Of a DNA stretch of 64,000 nt, positions 24,045 through 31,634 are shown one piece after another. The DNA is from Pyrinomonadaceae bacterium (lineage in GTDB: Bacteria > Acidobacteriota > Blastocatellia > Pyrinomonadales > Pyrinomonadaceae). Where the stretch lies: contig JAIBCC010000010.1 in the NCBI GenBank assembly GCA_019694395.1, positions 1-64,000 on the forward strand, written 5' to 3'. The notes under the pieces were generated by a model. That model had not been told where the DNA came from. It did no database searches and was given only the letters and a program-made list of their open reading frames with translations. The translations under genes and the position numbers were made by a program. Position 1 is the stretch's first letter, and every line of letters starts with the position of its first letter.

Positions 24045-24458
24045 ATGCCAATAAAACTAGCGATACTTTTTTCAGGGTTATTTCTGTTAATCGGGATGCT
24101 GACGGGAGTTTGGAAATATACGACGATAATGAAAAGTGAACACGCAAAATCTTCGATGTATGTTGACATTGCCCATCGAAATGCTTTGCTTTTTAGTTTT
24201 GCTTGCGTTGTTATTGCTAAATTGATGGAATTTAGCCCTTTTTCGATGACAATTCAAATAATAATAACCGCAATTCCGCTTTTTTATTTTAGTCTGACGA
24301 CAATTAACCAAATCAAAGAAGGTTTTGCAGGGCGAACAGAAACTATTTTTAAAGAAAGAAATTTTTCGACAACCTGGTTCACATACGGACTTATAGTTGG
24401 TGAAATTGGTGCAATTTCATTGATGATAATTGGATATATTTACACGCAACTTCTGTAA
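24045..24458 (+). CDS. Hypothetical membrane protein, four helices
   Basis: About 137 residues with four predicted membrane segments: near 4-24, 48-64, 70-90 and 112-135. The ATG at 24045 is chosen over the TTG one codon earlier because AGGAGG lies 7 bases before it. Loops contain a basic KSEHAKSSMYVDIAHRN and a FAGRTETIFKERNFSTTW segment. The family is not recognised with certainty. It follows the crotonase gene by 30 bases and is probably co-transcribed. Confidence 0.7.
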   Translation: MPIKLAILFSGLFLLIGMLTGVWKYTTIMKSEHAKSSMYVDIAHRNALLFSFACVVIAKLMEFSPFSMTIQIIITAIPLFYFSLTTINQIKEGFAGRTETIFKERNFSTTWFTYGLIVGEIGAISLMIIGYIYTQLL

Positions 24459-24520
24459 ATAATGAATCAGGGCATACATTGAAAGGCACGCAGGAAACTT
24501 TAAAGGAAAGTGAAACTCAG

Positions 24521-24578
24521 AGTGGAAAACGGAAAGTGGAGAGTGGAAAGTTGAAAAAAAACACTTTCCACTTTCCAC
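24521..24578. repeat. Heptad inverted repeat (GTGGAAA type)
   Basis: Tandem GTGGAAA/GTGGAGA units at 24521-24552 and the complementary CACTTTCCACTTTCCACT at 24561-24578. They form an imperfect hairpin just before the DUF4442 gene. Confidence 0.75.
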
Positions 24579-24588
24579 TAAATTATCT

Positions 24589-25041
24589 ATGCCCGAATCT
24601 TTTGCTACCAAACTCGACCGTTACAAATTCAACTTGTTTCCTGCCTATCGCGGAACGGGCGCACGAGTTCTTTACATTTCCGCCGATTACCGCGAAATGC
24701 GGATCAAAATTCCTCTGAATTGGCGGACTAAAAACTATGTCGGAACGATTTACGGCGGCAGTATGTATGGCGGAATTGATCCGATCTATATGCTGATGCT
24801 GATTAAAAATTTAGGCAAAAATTACATCGTTTGGGACAAAGCCGCGACCATTCGTTTCAAAAAACCGGGCAAAGAAACTCTGTTTGCTGATTTCAAATTG
24901 ACTCAGGAAGAATTGGACGAAATCAAAACCGTTTTGAAAAGGCAGAAATCGTTGGACAGAATCTATAATGTCGAACTCAAGGACAAAAACGGTCAGATTC
25001 ATTGCCTCATCGAAAAGACTCTCTACATCGCTAATAAATAA
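24589..25041 (+). CDS. DUF4442 family, hot-dog-fold thioesterase-like protein
   Basis: 150 residues. The DUF4442 pattern is clear: KLDRYKFNLFPAYRGTGARV, the hot-dog segment LNWRTKNYVGTIYGGSMYGGIDPIYMLMLI, then IVWDKAATIRFKKPG. Relatives are related to acyl-CoA thioesterases (YiiD-like), but substrates are unknown and no catalytic acid can be assigned with certainty. A degenerate copy of the last 20 codons is found at 26781-26839, 1.8 kb downstream in the same orientation. A REP-like hairpin follows at 25099-25222. Confidence 0.82.
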   Translation: MPESFATKLDRYKFNLFPAYRGTGARVLYISADYREMRIKIPLNWRTKNYVGTIYGGSMYGGIDPIYMLMLIKNLGKNYIVWDKAATIRFKKPGKETLFADFKLTQEELDEIKTVLKRQKSLDRIYNVELKDKNGQIHCLIEKTLYIANK

Positions 25042-25098
25042 CCGCTTTTCATTCTCGAAGTAACAAGGCAAGTGCTATAATTAAAGGACAAAATGGAC

Positions 25099-25222
25099 GG
25101 AACGCCGTGCTTCCAGCCGGCATACATCGGTCACGATGTGCTAAGTTTAGCCTAAGTTAATTTTGGCTTTACCTTAAATTTTCGCGCTATGCGCTCAATG
25201 CCAGCTAGAAGCGTGGCGTTCC
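25099..25222. repeat. REP/MITE-like long inverted repeat
   Basis: 25-base arms GGAACGCCGTGCTTCCAGCC... (25099-25123) and ...GCTAGAAGCGTGGCGTTCC (25198-25222) match at 21 of 25 positions. Inside is a small hairpin ACATCG-GTCA-CGATGT. The arm sequence resembles the common 'CTGGAAGCNGGCGTTCC' bacterial REP family. It carries no gene and lies upstream of the COG4705-like gene. Confidence 0.75.
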
Positions 25223-25262
25223 TTTTGGATTACTGCTTTTTAAAAAATGAAAAGGAGGAGTT

Positions 25263-25997
25263 ATGAGTAAATTACCTAAAATCACCATCTTCTTTTGGAT
25301 AATAAAAGTTTGCTGCACAACTCTGGGAGAAACTGCAGGAGATGCGCTTTCGATGTCGCTGGATTTGGGGTATTTGGTCAGCACTGCTATTTTTGCGGCG
25401 ATTGTTATTGCGGCAGTCGGTTTGCAAATCCGGGCTAAACAATTTCATCCTTTTCTTTACTGGTTCACCATCATTGCGACAACTACGGTTGGGACAACTA
25501 TGGCGGATTTTGCAACTCGTTCATTAGGCATCGGTTACACGGGCGGCTCGGCAATTTTATTGACTTTGGTAATTGCCTCGTTGCTGATTTGGCGTTGGGC
25601 AATGGGCAGCGTCTCGGTTGACCATATCGAAACTGCAAAAGGCGAATTATTCTACTGGATAACGATCATCTTTTCTCAAACTTTGGGAACTGCGCTTGGA
25701 GATTGGTTTGCCGACACCGCAGATTTCGGCTATCTCGGTGCGGCGGCTGTTTTTGGCGCAATTCTTTTAATAGTAGTTGCTTTGTATTATTTTACAAGTA
25801 TTTCCCGCGTCATTCTGTTTTGGGTTGCTTTTATTTTGACCAGACCTTTAGGCGCGGTAGTCGGCGATTTTCTGGATAAGCCGTTTGATGAGGGCGGATT
25901 AAATTTGAGCCGTTTTGTTGCCTCGGCAGTTTTAATTGCCATCATCGCGGCTTGTATTTTAATTTTTCCGCAAAAAGCGTCCGAAAAACCGCATTAG
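25263..25997 (+). CDS. COG4705-like integral membrane protein with four internal repeats
   Basis: 244 residues, about seven to eight membrane helices. A short motif recurs four times: CCTTLGETAGDALS (about 17-30), TTTVGTTMADFATRS (75-89), SQTLGTALGDWFADT (138-152) and TRPLGAVVGDFLDKP (196-210). This indicates an internally duplicated transporter-like fold. The family is uncharacterised. A good Shine-Dalgarno AGGAGG precedes the ATG. It lies 3 bases before the outer-membrane protein gene, so the two are an operon. They could act together in envelope transport (inference). Confidence 0.8.
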   Translation: MSKLPKITIFFWIIKVCCTTLGETAGDALSMSLDLGYLVSTAIFAAIVIAAVGLQIRAKQFHPFLYWFTIIATTTVGTTMADFATRSLGIGYTGGSAILLTLVIASLLIWRWAMGSVSVDHIETAKGELFYWITIIFSQTLGTALGDWFADTADFGYLGAAAVFGAILLIVVALYYFTSISRVILFWVAFILTRPLGAVVGDFLDKPFDEGGLNLSRFVASAVLIAIIAACILIFPQKASEKPH

Positions 25998-26000
25998 TTT

Positions 26001-26771
26001 ATGTTTCAATTTCAAATCAGAAATCCACTCATCCTTTGGCTGGTTTTGCTCGGCATTTTACTGTTTTTGCCGAATCAAGCTCGTGCACAGGGCGGACCGC
26101 CGATGATAACTGACGACACGGGAACTGTTCCCAAAGGTCATTGGGAAATCAATTCTGCTTTTACGATTGAACGCGGTTCGGATGGACGCGTCTTAGGAAC
26201 TCCGCTGTTGGATATAAATTACGGATTGAGCAAAAATACGCAATTAAAAGTCGAAATTCCGTGGTTGGTCGTTCATCGAAACGGACAAAAAGGAATAAAC
26301 GGTTTGGGCAACACAAATATCGGCGTTCGTTGGCGTTTTCGGGATGAAACCAAAGATCACAGAATTGCTCTTTCAATTTATCCGCAATTTGAATTTAACA
26401 ATCCGACCTCATCCGTTCGGCGCGGAATTGTTGATCGCGGACCCGAATTTTTAATGCCGCTGCAATGGCAAACCCAGGTTGGAAAATACGGAATCAACGG
26501 TGATGTCGGCTATCGTTTCAAACGCGGAACCGACGAACTCATTTATGGCGTGGTTGTTGGAAGAAGGTTTAGAGATGCAGTTGAAATTCTAGGTGAAATT
26601 CACGGAACGGGCGAGCGAAATGCGCTAAACAAAAGCGAAATTGTCTATAATCTGGGAACTCGAATCAAAATAAACGACAATCTCAATTTAATAACCTCCG
26701 CCGGAAAAAGTATCAGGAAAAGCTACGATCCGCGTTTCATTGGATATTTGGGAATGCAGATTACTTTCTGA
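26001..26771 (+). CDS. Outer-membrane beta-barrel protein
   Basis: 256 residues with a signal peptide (hydrophobic residues about 9-25, cleavage after QARAQ). The mature chain consists of alternating beta strands: GHWEINSAFTIER, SKNTQLKVEIPWLVV, TNIGVRWRFRDE, HRIALSIYPQFEFN, YGINGDVGYRFKRG, LIYGVVVGRRFRDAVEILGEIHG, NLITSAGKSI. It ends in Phe (GMQITF), the classic outer-membrane terminal residue. It resembles the 'transporter'/MetA-pathway phenol-degradation barrel family, a name given without functional proof. It is the second gene of a pair with the COG4705-like protein. Confidence 0.75.
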   Translation: MFQFQIRNPLILWLVLLGILLFLPNQARAQGGPPMITDDTGTVPKGHWEINSAFTIERGSDGRVLGTPLLDINYGLSKNTQLKVEIPWLVVHRNGQKGINGLGNTNIGVRWRFRDETKDHRIALSIYPQFEFNNPTSSVRRGIVDRGPEFLMPLQWQTQVGKYGINGDVGYRFKRGTDELIYGVVVGRRFRDAVEILGEIHGTGERNALNKSEIVYNLGTRIKINDNLNLITSAGKSIRKSYDPRFIGYLGMQITF

Positions 26772-26780
26772 ATTTTTGGT

Positions 26781-26839
26781 AGAATTTATAACGTCGAATC
26801 AAAAGATAAAAACGGTCAGGTTGATTGCCTCATCGAAAA
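26781..26839 (+). pseudogene. 3' remnant of a DUF4442 gene
   Basis: 59 bases align with 24958-25016 of the intact DUF4442 gene at about 85% identity without gaps. They encode RIYNVESKDKNGQVDCLIE, against RIYNVELKDKNGQIHCLIE in the parent. No start or upstream domain remains. The intact gene and this fragment flank a 1.7 kb stretch holding the REP-like hairpin, the COG4705-like gene and the barrel gene. The homology is seen directly. Confidence 0.8.
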
Positions 26840-26862
26840 TTTTCATAATTACAGAAAAATAA

Positions 26863-27258
26863 ATGTTTACAATTCAACAAATTAACGAGGCAAACGCCAG
26901 AGTAAAGACGGGTGCGGATTTTCCAAGGTTGGCGCAGGAACTTTTTGAAATGGGCGTATTAACCAACGATGTTTATGTAAATGACGGTCACGCCGAATTT
27001 TTCGGCAAAGATGGTTTCGCTGTCAAAACTCCCGCAACACATCCGATTTTAACAGTTGCAGACGAAAGCCAAGCGGAAAAATTCCAACATTATTTGAAAA
27101 TCCATCAACAAGGTCAAACCGATTATCCAACCTTTTTAGAGCATTCCGCCGAAACTGGAATCGAAAAATGGACGCTTGATTTTACTGCCAAAACCTGCAC
27201 TTATCTTGACAAAAAAGGTCACAAAATTTTAGTTGAAAAAATCCCGGAAGTTAAATAA
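26863..27258 (+). CDS. DUF1398 family protein
   Basis: 131 residues. Matches DUF1398: NEANARVKTGADFPRLAQELFEMGV, DGHAEFFGKDGF, and LKIHQQGQTDYPTFLEHSAETGIEKWTLDFTAKTCTYLDKKG. Proteins of this small family have unknown function; some have been labelled phage envelope protein without proof. It abuts the HAD hydrolase gene (stop TAA, then ATG at 27259), so the two are translated from one message. Its start follows the DUF4442 remnant by 24 bases. Confidence 0.82.
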   Translation: MFTIQQINEANARVKTGADFPRLAQELFEMGVLTNDVYVNDGHAEFFGKDGFAVKTPATHPILTVADESQAEKFQHYLKIHQQGQTDYPTFLEHSAETGIEKWTLDFTAKTCTYLDKKGHKILVEKIPEVK

Positions 27259-27951
27259 ATGATTGAATATAATAAATTTGCGTTCATCTTTGATATGGAT
27301 GGAACGCTGGTTGATAATATGCACGTTCACACGGAAGCATGGGGAAAAATGCTGGCGGAAAATAATATTCCGTTCAATGAACACGATTTTTTGGTCAAAA
27401 CGGCGGGCAAAACCAGCCGCGAGATTTTGCCGATGATTTTTGAAAATATCACGGAAGAAAAAATTGTTGAACTCACGACCAGAAAAGATTCGATCTATCA
27501 CGAAATCTTTTTGCCGCATCGGAAATTGGTGGACGGCGCGGAAGAATTTTTAATCGAATCCAAACGGCTCGGAATCAAATTAGCAGTGGCGACCGCTTCA
27601 CCGATTCCGAATGTCGAATATATTTTGGACGGCTTGGACATTCGCAAATATTTTGATGCAGTCGTGACCGCTGCTGACATCACGATCGGCAAACCGCATC
27701 CCGAAGCCTTTCTGAAATCGGCTGAAAAAGTTGGAATTATTCCCAGTAATTGTCTGGTTTTTGAAGATGCTCTCGGAGGTTTTGAAGCCGCCCACCGCGC
27801 CGGAATGCCGTCAATCGGAATTGCAACGGTTAATTCTTTTGAAATAATTTTACAGCAAAATTCCGTAGTCGAAGCGCACAAAGATTTTACCAACCTGAAT
27901 CCGCAAGAATTAATTTTGAAATACGTTCAGAAAAAAGCAGTAGCAAATTAA
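27259..27951 (+). CDS. HAD-family hydrolase, beta-phosphoglucomutase-like
   Basis: 230 residues. HAD motif I is FDMDGTLVDN with nucleophile Asp12 and acid/base Asp14, motif II is VATAS, motif III Lys lies in TIGKPHPEAF, and motif IV is FEDALGGFEAA. The helical cap at residues 20-85 makes it subfamily IA, as in beta-phosphoglucomutase and small phosphatases. It would remove or move phosphate on a sugar-phosphate-like substrate, which is not identifiable from sequence. It directly follows the DUF1398 gene with no gap. Confidence 0.88.
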   Translation: MIEYNKFAFIFDMDGTLVDNMHVHTEAWGKMLAENNIPFNEHDFLVKTAGKTSREILPMIFENITEEKIVELTTRKDSIYHEIFLPHRKLVDGAEEFLIESKRLGIKLAVATASPIPNVEYILDGLDIRKYFDAVVTAADITIGKPHPEAFLKSAEKVGIIPSNCLVFEDALGGFEAAHRAGMPSIGIATVNSFEIILQQNSVVEAHKDFTNLNPQELILKYVQKKAVAN

Positions 27952-27972
27952 ACATAACAGGAAAGAAAAAAG

Positions 27973-28422
27973 ATGAAAAAATATTTGTTTTTGATTGTTT
28001 TAGGTATGGGTTTGTTGGCTTCGGGCTGCAATTACACCGGTATTCCGGTTGAATATGCAAGCGTTTGCGATAAGAAGAATGACCGCCAATACGTTGAAGT
28101 TGTCGGGTATTTCAAAAATACGGGGAGCGCAATGTGTTCAAAAAGCGGGAATGAACCGATGCGTTGCCCGATTCAATTTGTGGATACGCCGGATCAGCCA
28201 AAACCTGTTTCAGCATATATTGACCTTGGGAGCGGTGCGAGTTCCATCACCAAAGACGAGGCAAAAGGTTTGATAATTCACGATGATAAAAATGAAGTTG
28301 TCGAGAACTCGCAAAAAGTAAAAGTTACAGCCAGCTTGATGGTTTACACTACTCCTTCAAAGCCAACTGACAATTTTGCGCCGTGTTCGCTAACGGTAAA
28401 GAAAATCGAAAAAGCACAATAA
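27973..28422 (+). CDS. Hypothetical lipoprotein
   Basis: 149 residues. A perfect lipoprotein signal, LLASGC with Cys at residue 19, follows MKKYLFLIVLGMG. The mature domain begins NYTGIPVEYASVCDKKNDRQYVEVVGYFKNTGSAMCSK and contains several cysteines (CDKK, MCSK, MRCPI, APCSL). These suggest disulfides in the periplasm or at the outer membrane. It looks like a small OB-fold-like domain of unknown function. It is followed by an intergenic hairpin that may end transcription. Confidence 0.75.
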   Translation: MKKYLFLIVLGMGLLASGCNYTGIPVEYASVCDKKNDRQYVEVVGYFKNTGSAMCSKSGNEPMRCPIQFVDTPDQPKPVSAYIDLGSGASSITKDEAKGLIIHDDKNEVVENSQKVKVTASLMVYTTPSKPTDNFAPCSLTVKKIEKAQ

Positions 28423-28515
28423 AGTTAAGGAAGTTAGGGAAGTTCTGAAAGTTTTGGAAGAGGTTGACTTTTAAGTTCATTCTCACTTCCTAAACTTCCT
28501 AAACTTCCTTAAACT
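28422..28515. repeat. 9-base-period inverted repeat (AAGTTAGGG type)
   Basis: Left arm AAGTTAAGGAAGTTAGGGAA and onwards (28422-28462) and right arm CTTCCTAAACTTCCTAAACT and onwards (28485-28515). Same family as 5112-5200 and 52866-52986. Confidence 0.75.
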
Positions 28516-28523
28516 GTTTATCT

Positions 28524-29081
28524 ATGAACCGATGCGATTGGGCTAGAAATGATTTAGCAATTAATTATCACGATACGGAATGGGGCGTGCCGCTTCACGA
28601 TGACCAGCGGCTTTTTGAATTTTTAATTCTCGAAGGCGCACAAGCCGGTTTGTCCTGGGACACAATTTTGCGGAAACGCGAAAATTATCGGGCGGCTTTT
28701 GATAATTTTGAGGTGGAAAAAATCGTTAAATATGACGAGAAAAAATGTCTGGAACTATTGAAAAATGAAGGGATTATCCGCAATCGTCTAAAAATCGCTT
28801 CGGCGGTTCGCAATGCCAAATGTTATCTGGAAATTGTAGAAAAAGAAGGCAGTTTTGATAAATATATTTGGTCTTTTGTGGACGGAAAATCAATCGTCAA
28901 TGTTTGGGAAAACATCAAACAAGTTCCGGCTTCAACCGAAATTTCCGATAAACTGAGCAAAGATTTGAAAAAACGCGGCTTTAATTTTGTCGGTTCAACC
29001 ATTATGTATGCCTTTATGCAGGCGACAGGGATGGTCAACGATCATTTGACGGGTTGTTTTCGATATAAGGAAGTGAAATAA
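28524..29081 (+). CDS. tag: DNA-3-methyladenine glycosylase I
   Basis: 185 residues, the length of TagI. It starts MNRCDWARNDLAINYHDTEWGVP and ends NDHLTGCFRY. The zinc-binding residues of TagI are all present (Cys4, His16, His174, Cys178), as is LEGAQAGLSWDTILRKRENYRAAF with the catalytic-pocket Glu. It removes 3-methyladenine from alkylated DNA, starting base excision repair. It is a single gene between two intergenic repeat hairpins. No damage-response operator is visible. Confidence 0.95.
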   Translation: MNRCDWARNDLAINYHDTEWGVPLHDDQRLFEFLILEGAQAGLSWDTILRKRENYRAAFDNFEVEKIVKYDEKKCLELLKNEGIIRNRLKIASAVRNAKCYLEIVEKEGSFDKYIWSFVDGKSIVNVWENIKQVPASTEISDKLSKDLKKRGFNFVGSTIMYAFMQATGMVNDHLTGCFRYKEVK

Positions 29082-29096
29082 GGAAAGAAAATCAGA

Positions 29097-29193
29097 ATCT
29101 TGGCGAACTTTGCGTCTTTTACTTTGTGTCCTTTGCGGTAAAAAAAAAATGCTTAACCGCAAAGAACGCAAAGGTTTCGCAAAGCAACGCAAA
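29097..29193. repeat. CTTTGCG/CGCAAAG inverted repeat
   Basis: Left units ...AACTTTGCGTC, CTTTGTGTCCTTTGCGGT and right units AACCGCAAAGAACGCAAAGG...CGCAAAG, around an A-rich loop. Same family as the arms flanking the GxxExxY gene at 21454, but here the hairpin is empty. Confidence 0.8.
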
Positions 29194-29246
29194 GAGAATT
29201 AAAAGGACAATAGAGTCGTATTCAGATAAGTTGTTAATTTGATTTT

Positions 29247-29699
29247 ATGCTAAAAAAAATCCTTGAAAATAGCCGTTTTCTTGTTTTAATTGCCGTGATC
29301 GGTTCGCTGATCGGAACTGTGGCGTTATTGATTTTGGGCATTTATGAAATCGTTGAAATAATTTTAGAAGTGTCTCACGGCTCAATCGAATCAAAGAAAA
29401 TCGTTCTCGGTTTAATTGAAATCATTGATACTTTTCTGATGGCAACGGTCTTTTTGATAATTTCAATCGGACTTTACGAACTTTTTATTGATTCAACTCT
29501 CAAACTCCCCGAATGGTTGGAAATAAACAGTTTAGACGATTTAAAAGCCAAACTGGTTGGTGTTGTCGTCATCGTTTTGAGCGTAATTTTTCTGGGAAAT
29601 ACGGCTAACTGGAAAGGCGGACAGGAAATTTTGTATCTTGGCGGCGGCATTGCGGCGGTGATATTTGCGCTGACCTATTTTTTGAAGCAAAAGAAATGA
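29247..29699 (+). CDS. YqhA-family (UPF0114) membrane protein
   Basis: 150 residues with four membrane helices (about 10-35, 52-72, 98-118 and 127-146). It begins LENSRFLVLIAVIGSLIGTVALLILGIYEI and contains IDTFLMATVFLIISIGLYELFID, both typical of the YqhA/UPF0114 family. Function is unknown. It is followed after 11 bases by another small membrane protein and then a third, making a three-gene unit of inner-membrane proteins. Confidence 0.85.
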   Translation: MLKKILENSRFLVLIAVIGSLIGTVALLILGIYEIVEIILEVSHGSIESKKIVLGLIEIIDTFLMATVFLIISIGLYELFIDSTLKLPEWLEINSLDDLKAKLVGVVVIVLSVIFLGNTANWKGGQEILYLGGGIAAVIFALTYFLKQKK

Positions 29700-29710
29700 G
29701 GTTAAATTAA

Positions 29711-30085
29711 ATGTCGGACAAAATCATTTCGGGCATTTTGCTGATTGTCGGCATAATCAATATTTTGCCGGTCATCGTATTTTTTGACGCGTCAAAAACG
29801 GTAAAACTCTACGGCGTTCCGATTGAAGGAGAGAATCTAACCATTTTAATGCGCCATCGCGGAGTTTTGCTCGGCTTGGTCGGTATTGCGTTGATTGCAG
29901 CGGCGTTCAAATCTGATTACTTAATTTTAGCTGTTGCATTGGCACTTATCAGCAAATTTGCCTTTATTTTTCTGACATTTACATCAGCAAATTATTCGGC
30001 TGAAATCAAACAAGTTGCGTTGATTGATGTTGGGGCAATAGTTTTGTTGCTGATTGTTCTGGGATTGCATTTTTATACTAAATAG
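29711..30085 (+). CDS. Hypothetical four-helix membrane protein
   Basis: 124 residues, four membrane segments (about 5-25, 50-66, 70-90 and 100-121). A conserved-looking loop KTVKLYGVPIEGENLTILMRHRGVLLG lies between helices 1 and 2. No family name can be given with confidence. It sits between the YqhA-like gene and another small membrane protein, with gaps of 11 and 5 bases, so co-transcription is likely. Confidence 0.7.
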   Translation: MSDKIISGILLIVGIINILPVIVFFDASKTVKLYGVPIEGENLTILMRHRGVLLGLVGIALIAAAFKSDYLILAVALALISKFAFIFLTFTSANYSAEIKQVALIDVGAIVLLLIVLGLHFYTK

Positions 30086-30090
30086 GGCTT

Positions 30091-30480
30091 ATGGAATATT
30101 TGATTGGACTAATTTCAACCGTATTTATTGTCGCGTTGGCTAAGTTCACGAAATTTGAGAATGACCGCTCATTTTATCCAACAATTTTGATCGTCATCGG
30201 TTTGCTGTATGTTTTATTTGCCGTTATTGATGGAGGTCGTCAAACGATTTTGTTCGAGAGCCTCATCGCCGTTGTTTTTATGACGATTGCCGTAATCGGT
30301 TCCAAAAAGAGTCAAGTATTAGTTGGAATTGGGATAATTTTGCACGGTATTTTTGATATTTCACACCCGCTATTTTGGGAAAACAAAGGAGTTCCAATAT
30401 TTTGGGCGGGTTTTTGTTCAGCCATAGATGTTACCCTTGGTGCTTATGTAATTTGGGAAAAGAGCGGTTCTGAGAAATGA
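30091..30480 (+). CDS. Hypothetical membrane protein (DUF6010-like)
   Basis: 129 residues with four membrane helices. The stretch GIGIILHGIFDISHPLFWENKGVPIFWAGFCSAIDVTLGAYV has a His-Asp/His pattern within the membrane that may be functional. I think this resembles the DUF6010 family, but only from general pattern. It is the third gene of a membrane-protein run starting at 29247. Confidence 0.65.
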   Translation: MEYLIGLISTVFIVALAKFTKFENDRSFYPTILIVIGLLYVLFAVIDGGRQTILFESLIAVVFMTIAVIGSKKSQVLVGIGIILHGIFDISHPLFWENKGVPIFWAGFCSAIDVTLGAYVIWEKSGSEK

Positions 30481-30533
30481 AAACTCTAATCTACACTGGC
30501 ACTTTTTAATTGCTGCATTAATTTTATTTTAAT

Positions 30534-30956
30534 ATGACACGTTATTGGATTGGGGTTGCGTCGCGCAACCACGTTATGTTTGGTGTAAAGGGCGGATTTG
30601 CGATGCTCAATCACGGCAAATTAGCCCCTTTGAAAAAGATGAAATCAGGCGATTTTTTGATCTACTATTCTCCGAAAATCGAATTGGAAAAAGATGAAGT
30701 TTGTCAAAAATTTGTTGCCGTCGGAAAACTAAATGCAGGCGAACCTTATCAAGTGAAAATGACTGAAGATTTTGAGCCTTTCCGCCGCGATGTTGAATAT
30801 TTTGAAGGAGTTGAGGCTGATATTAAATCGTTGATCGAAGATTTGGACTTTATCAAAAACAAAAAAAGTTGGGGTTATGCGTTCCGTTTCGGGCATTTGG
30901 AAATCAGCAAAAAAGACTTTGATTTGATAACCAAAGCGATGAAAATTGATTTATGA
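30534..30956 (+). CDS. EVE-domain (UPF0310) protein
   Basis: 140 residues. The EVE fold (PUA-like) is indicated by RYWIGVASRNHVMFGVKGGFAMLNHGKLAPLKKMKSGDFLIYYSPK and the end region WGYAFRFGHLEISKKDFDLI. EVE domains bind modified bases in RNA or DNA. Stand-alone bacterial members have unknown targets. Its stop overlaps the start of the YbaK-like gene (ATGA), so it is translationally coupled to a tRNA-editing enzyme. A shared RNA-related role is plausible. Confidence 0.85.
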   Translation: MTRYWIGVASRNHVMFGVKGGFAMLNHGKLAPLKKMKSGDFLIYYSPKIELEKDEVCQKFVAVGKLNAGEPYQVKMTEDFEPFRRDVEYFEGVEADIKSLIEDLDFIKNKKSWGYAFRFGHLEISKKDFDLITKAMKIDL

Positions 30957-31438
30957 ATTATCCGATCACACCAGCCATTCGTGTTCTGCGCGAGAAAAAA
31001 GTGGATTTTGAACCGCACATTTTTGATTATGTCGAAAAAGGCGGAACGAAACATTCTTCGCAAATTTTAGGCGTTGATGAACACTCGGTGGTGAAAACAA
31101 TTGTCTTTGAAACCAATGAAAAGAAACCGCTTATCGTTTTGATGCACGGAGATTTACAGGTTTCGACCAAAGAACTGGCGCGAATTCTGAAAGTCAAAAC
31201 AATTTCTCCCGTCACGCCCGAAAAAGCCAATAAACTGACAGGCTATTTAGTTGGCGGAACTTCGCCGTTCGGCACGAAAACCAAAATCCCGGTTTATGTC
31301 GAAAAAACGATTTTTGATTTGTCGAAAATTTATATCAACGGCGGAAAACGCGGATTTTTGGTGGCGATTGAACCGAAAGTCTTGCATGAAGTTTTGCAGA
31401 TTGAAGAAGTCGAAGTTGGGATTTCAACTATGAATTAA
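30953..31438 (+). CDS. ybaK: YbaK-type aminoacyl-tRNA deacylase
   Basis: 161 residues, full length for YbaK/EbsC. Typical pattern: TPAIRVLREKKVDFEPHIFDY, VDEHSVVKTIVFETNEKKPLIVLMHGDLQVSTKELAR, GYLVGGTSPFGTKTKIPVYVEKTIFDL and INGGKRGFLVAIEPKVL. The GGTSPFG loop and the conserved Lys near residue 48 are the known active-site elements. YbaK hydrolyses mis-charged Cys-tRNA(Pro). It overlaps the EVE-domain gene by 4 bases and is followed by an inverted repeat. Confidence 0.92.
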   Translation: MNYPITPAIRVLREKKVDFEPHIFDYVEKGGTKHSSQILGVDEHSVVKTIVFETNEKKPLIVLMHGDLQVSTKELARILKVKTISPVTPEKANKLTGYLVGGTSPFGTKTKIPVYVEKTIFDLSKIYINGGKRGFLVAIEPKVLHEVLQIEEVEVGISTMN

Positions 31439-31450
31439 AACAATTTGGAT

Positions 31451-31553
31451 GCCCGCGAAAAACGCTAAAAACGCGAAAAAAGAACAGTAAAATTTTTCCA
31501 AATTGCTTTGATTTTTAGACAAATTTTAGCGTTATTTCGCGTGTTTCGTGGGC
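31451..31553. repeat. Inverted repeat GCCCGCGAAA...TTTCGTGGGC
   Basis: Ten-base arms with one G-T mismatch, with inner units AACGCTAAAAACGCG against TTTTAGCGTTATTTCGCG. Sister of 7187-7292. Confidence 0.75.
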
Positions 31554-31634
31554 AAATCTCTTTTTAAAATCGCTTAAAACTCAAATTCATAGTAAATTAT
31601 TCTAAACAAATTTCTGCCCCGAACTTTCAAAAAA

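Noticed and set aside
24479..24718. Open frame across the GTGGAAA repeat and the start of DUF4442
   Set aside because: It is out of frame with the DUF4442 gene and is mostly translated repeat.
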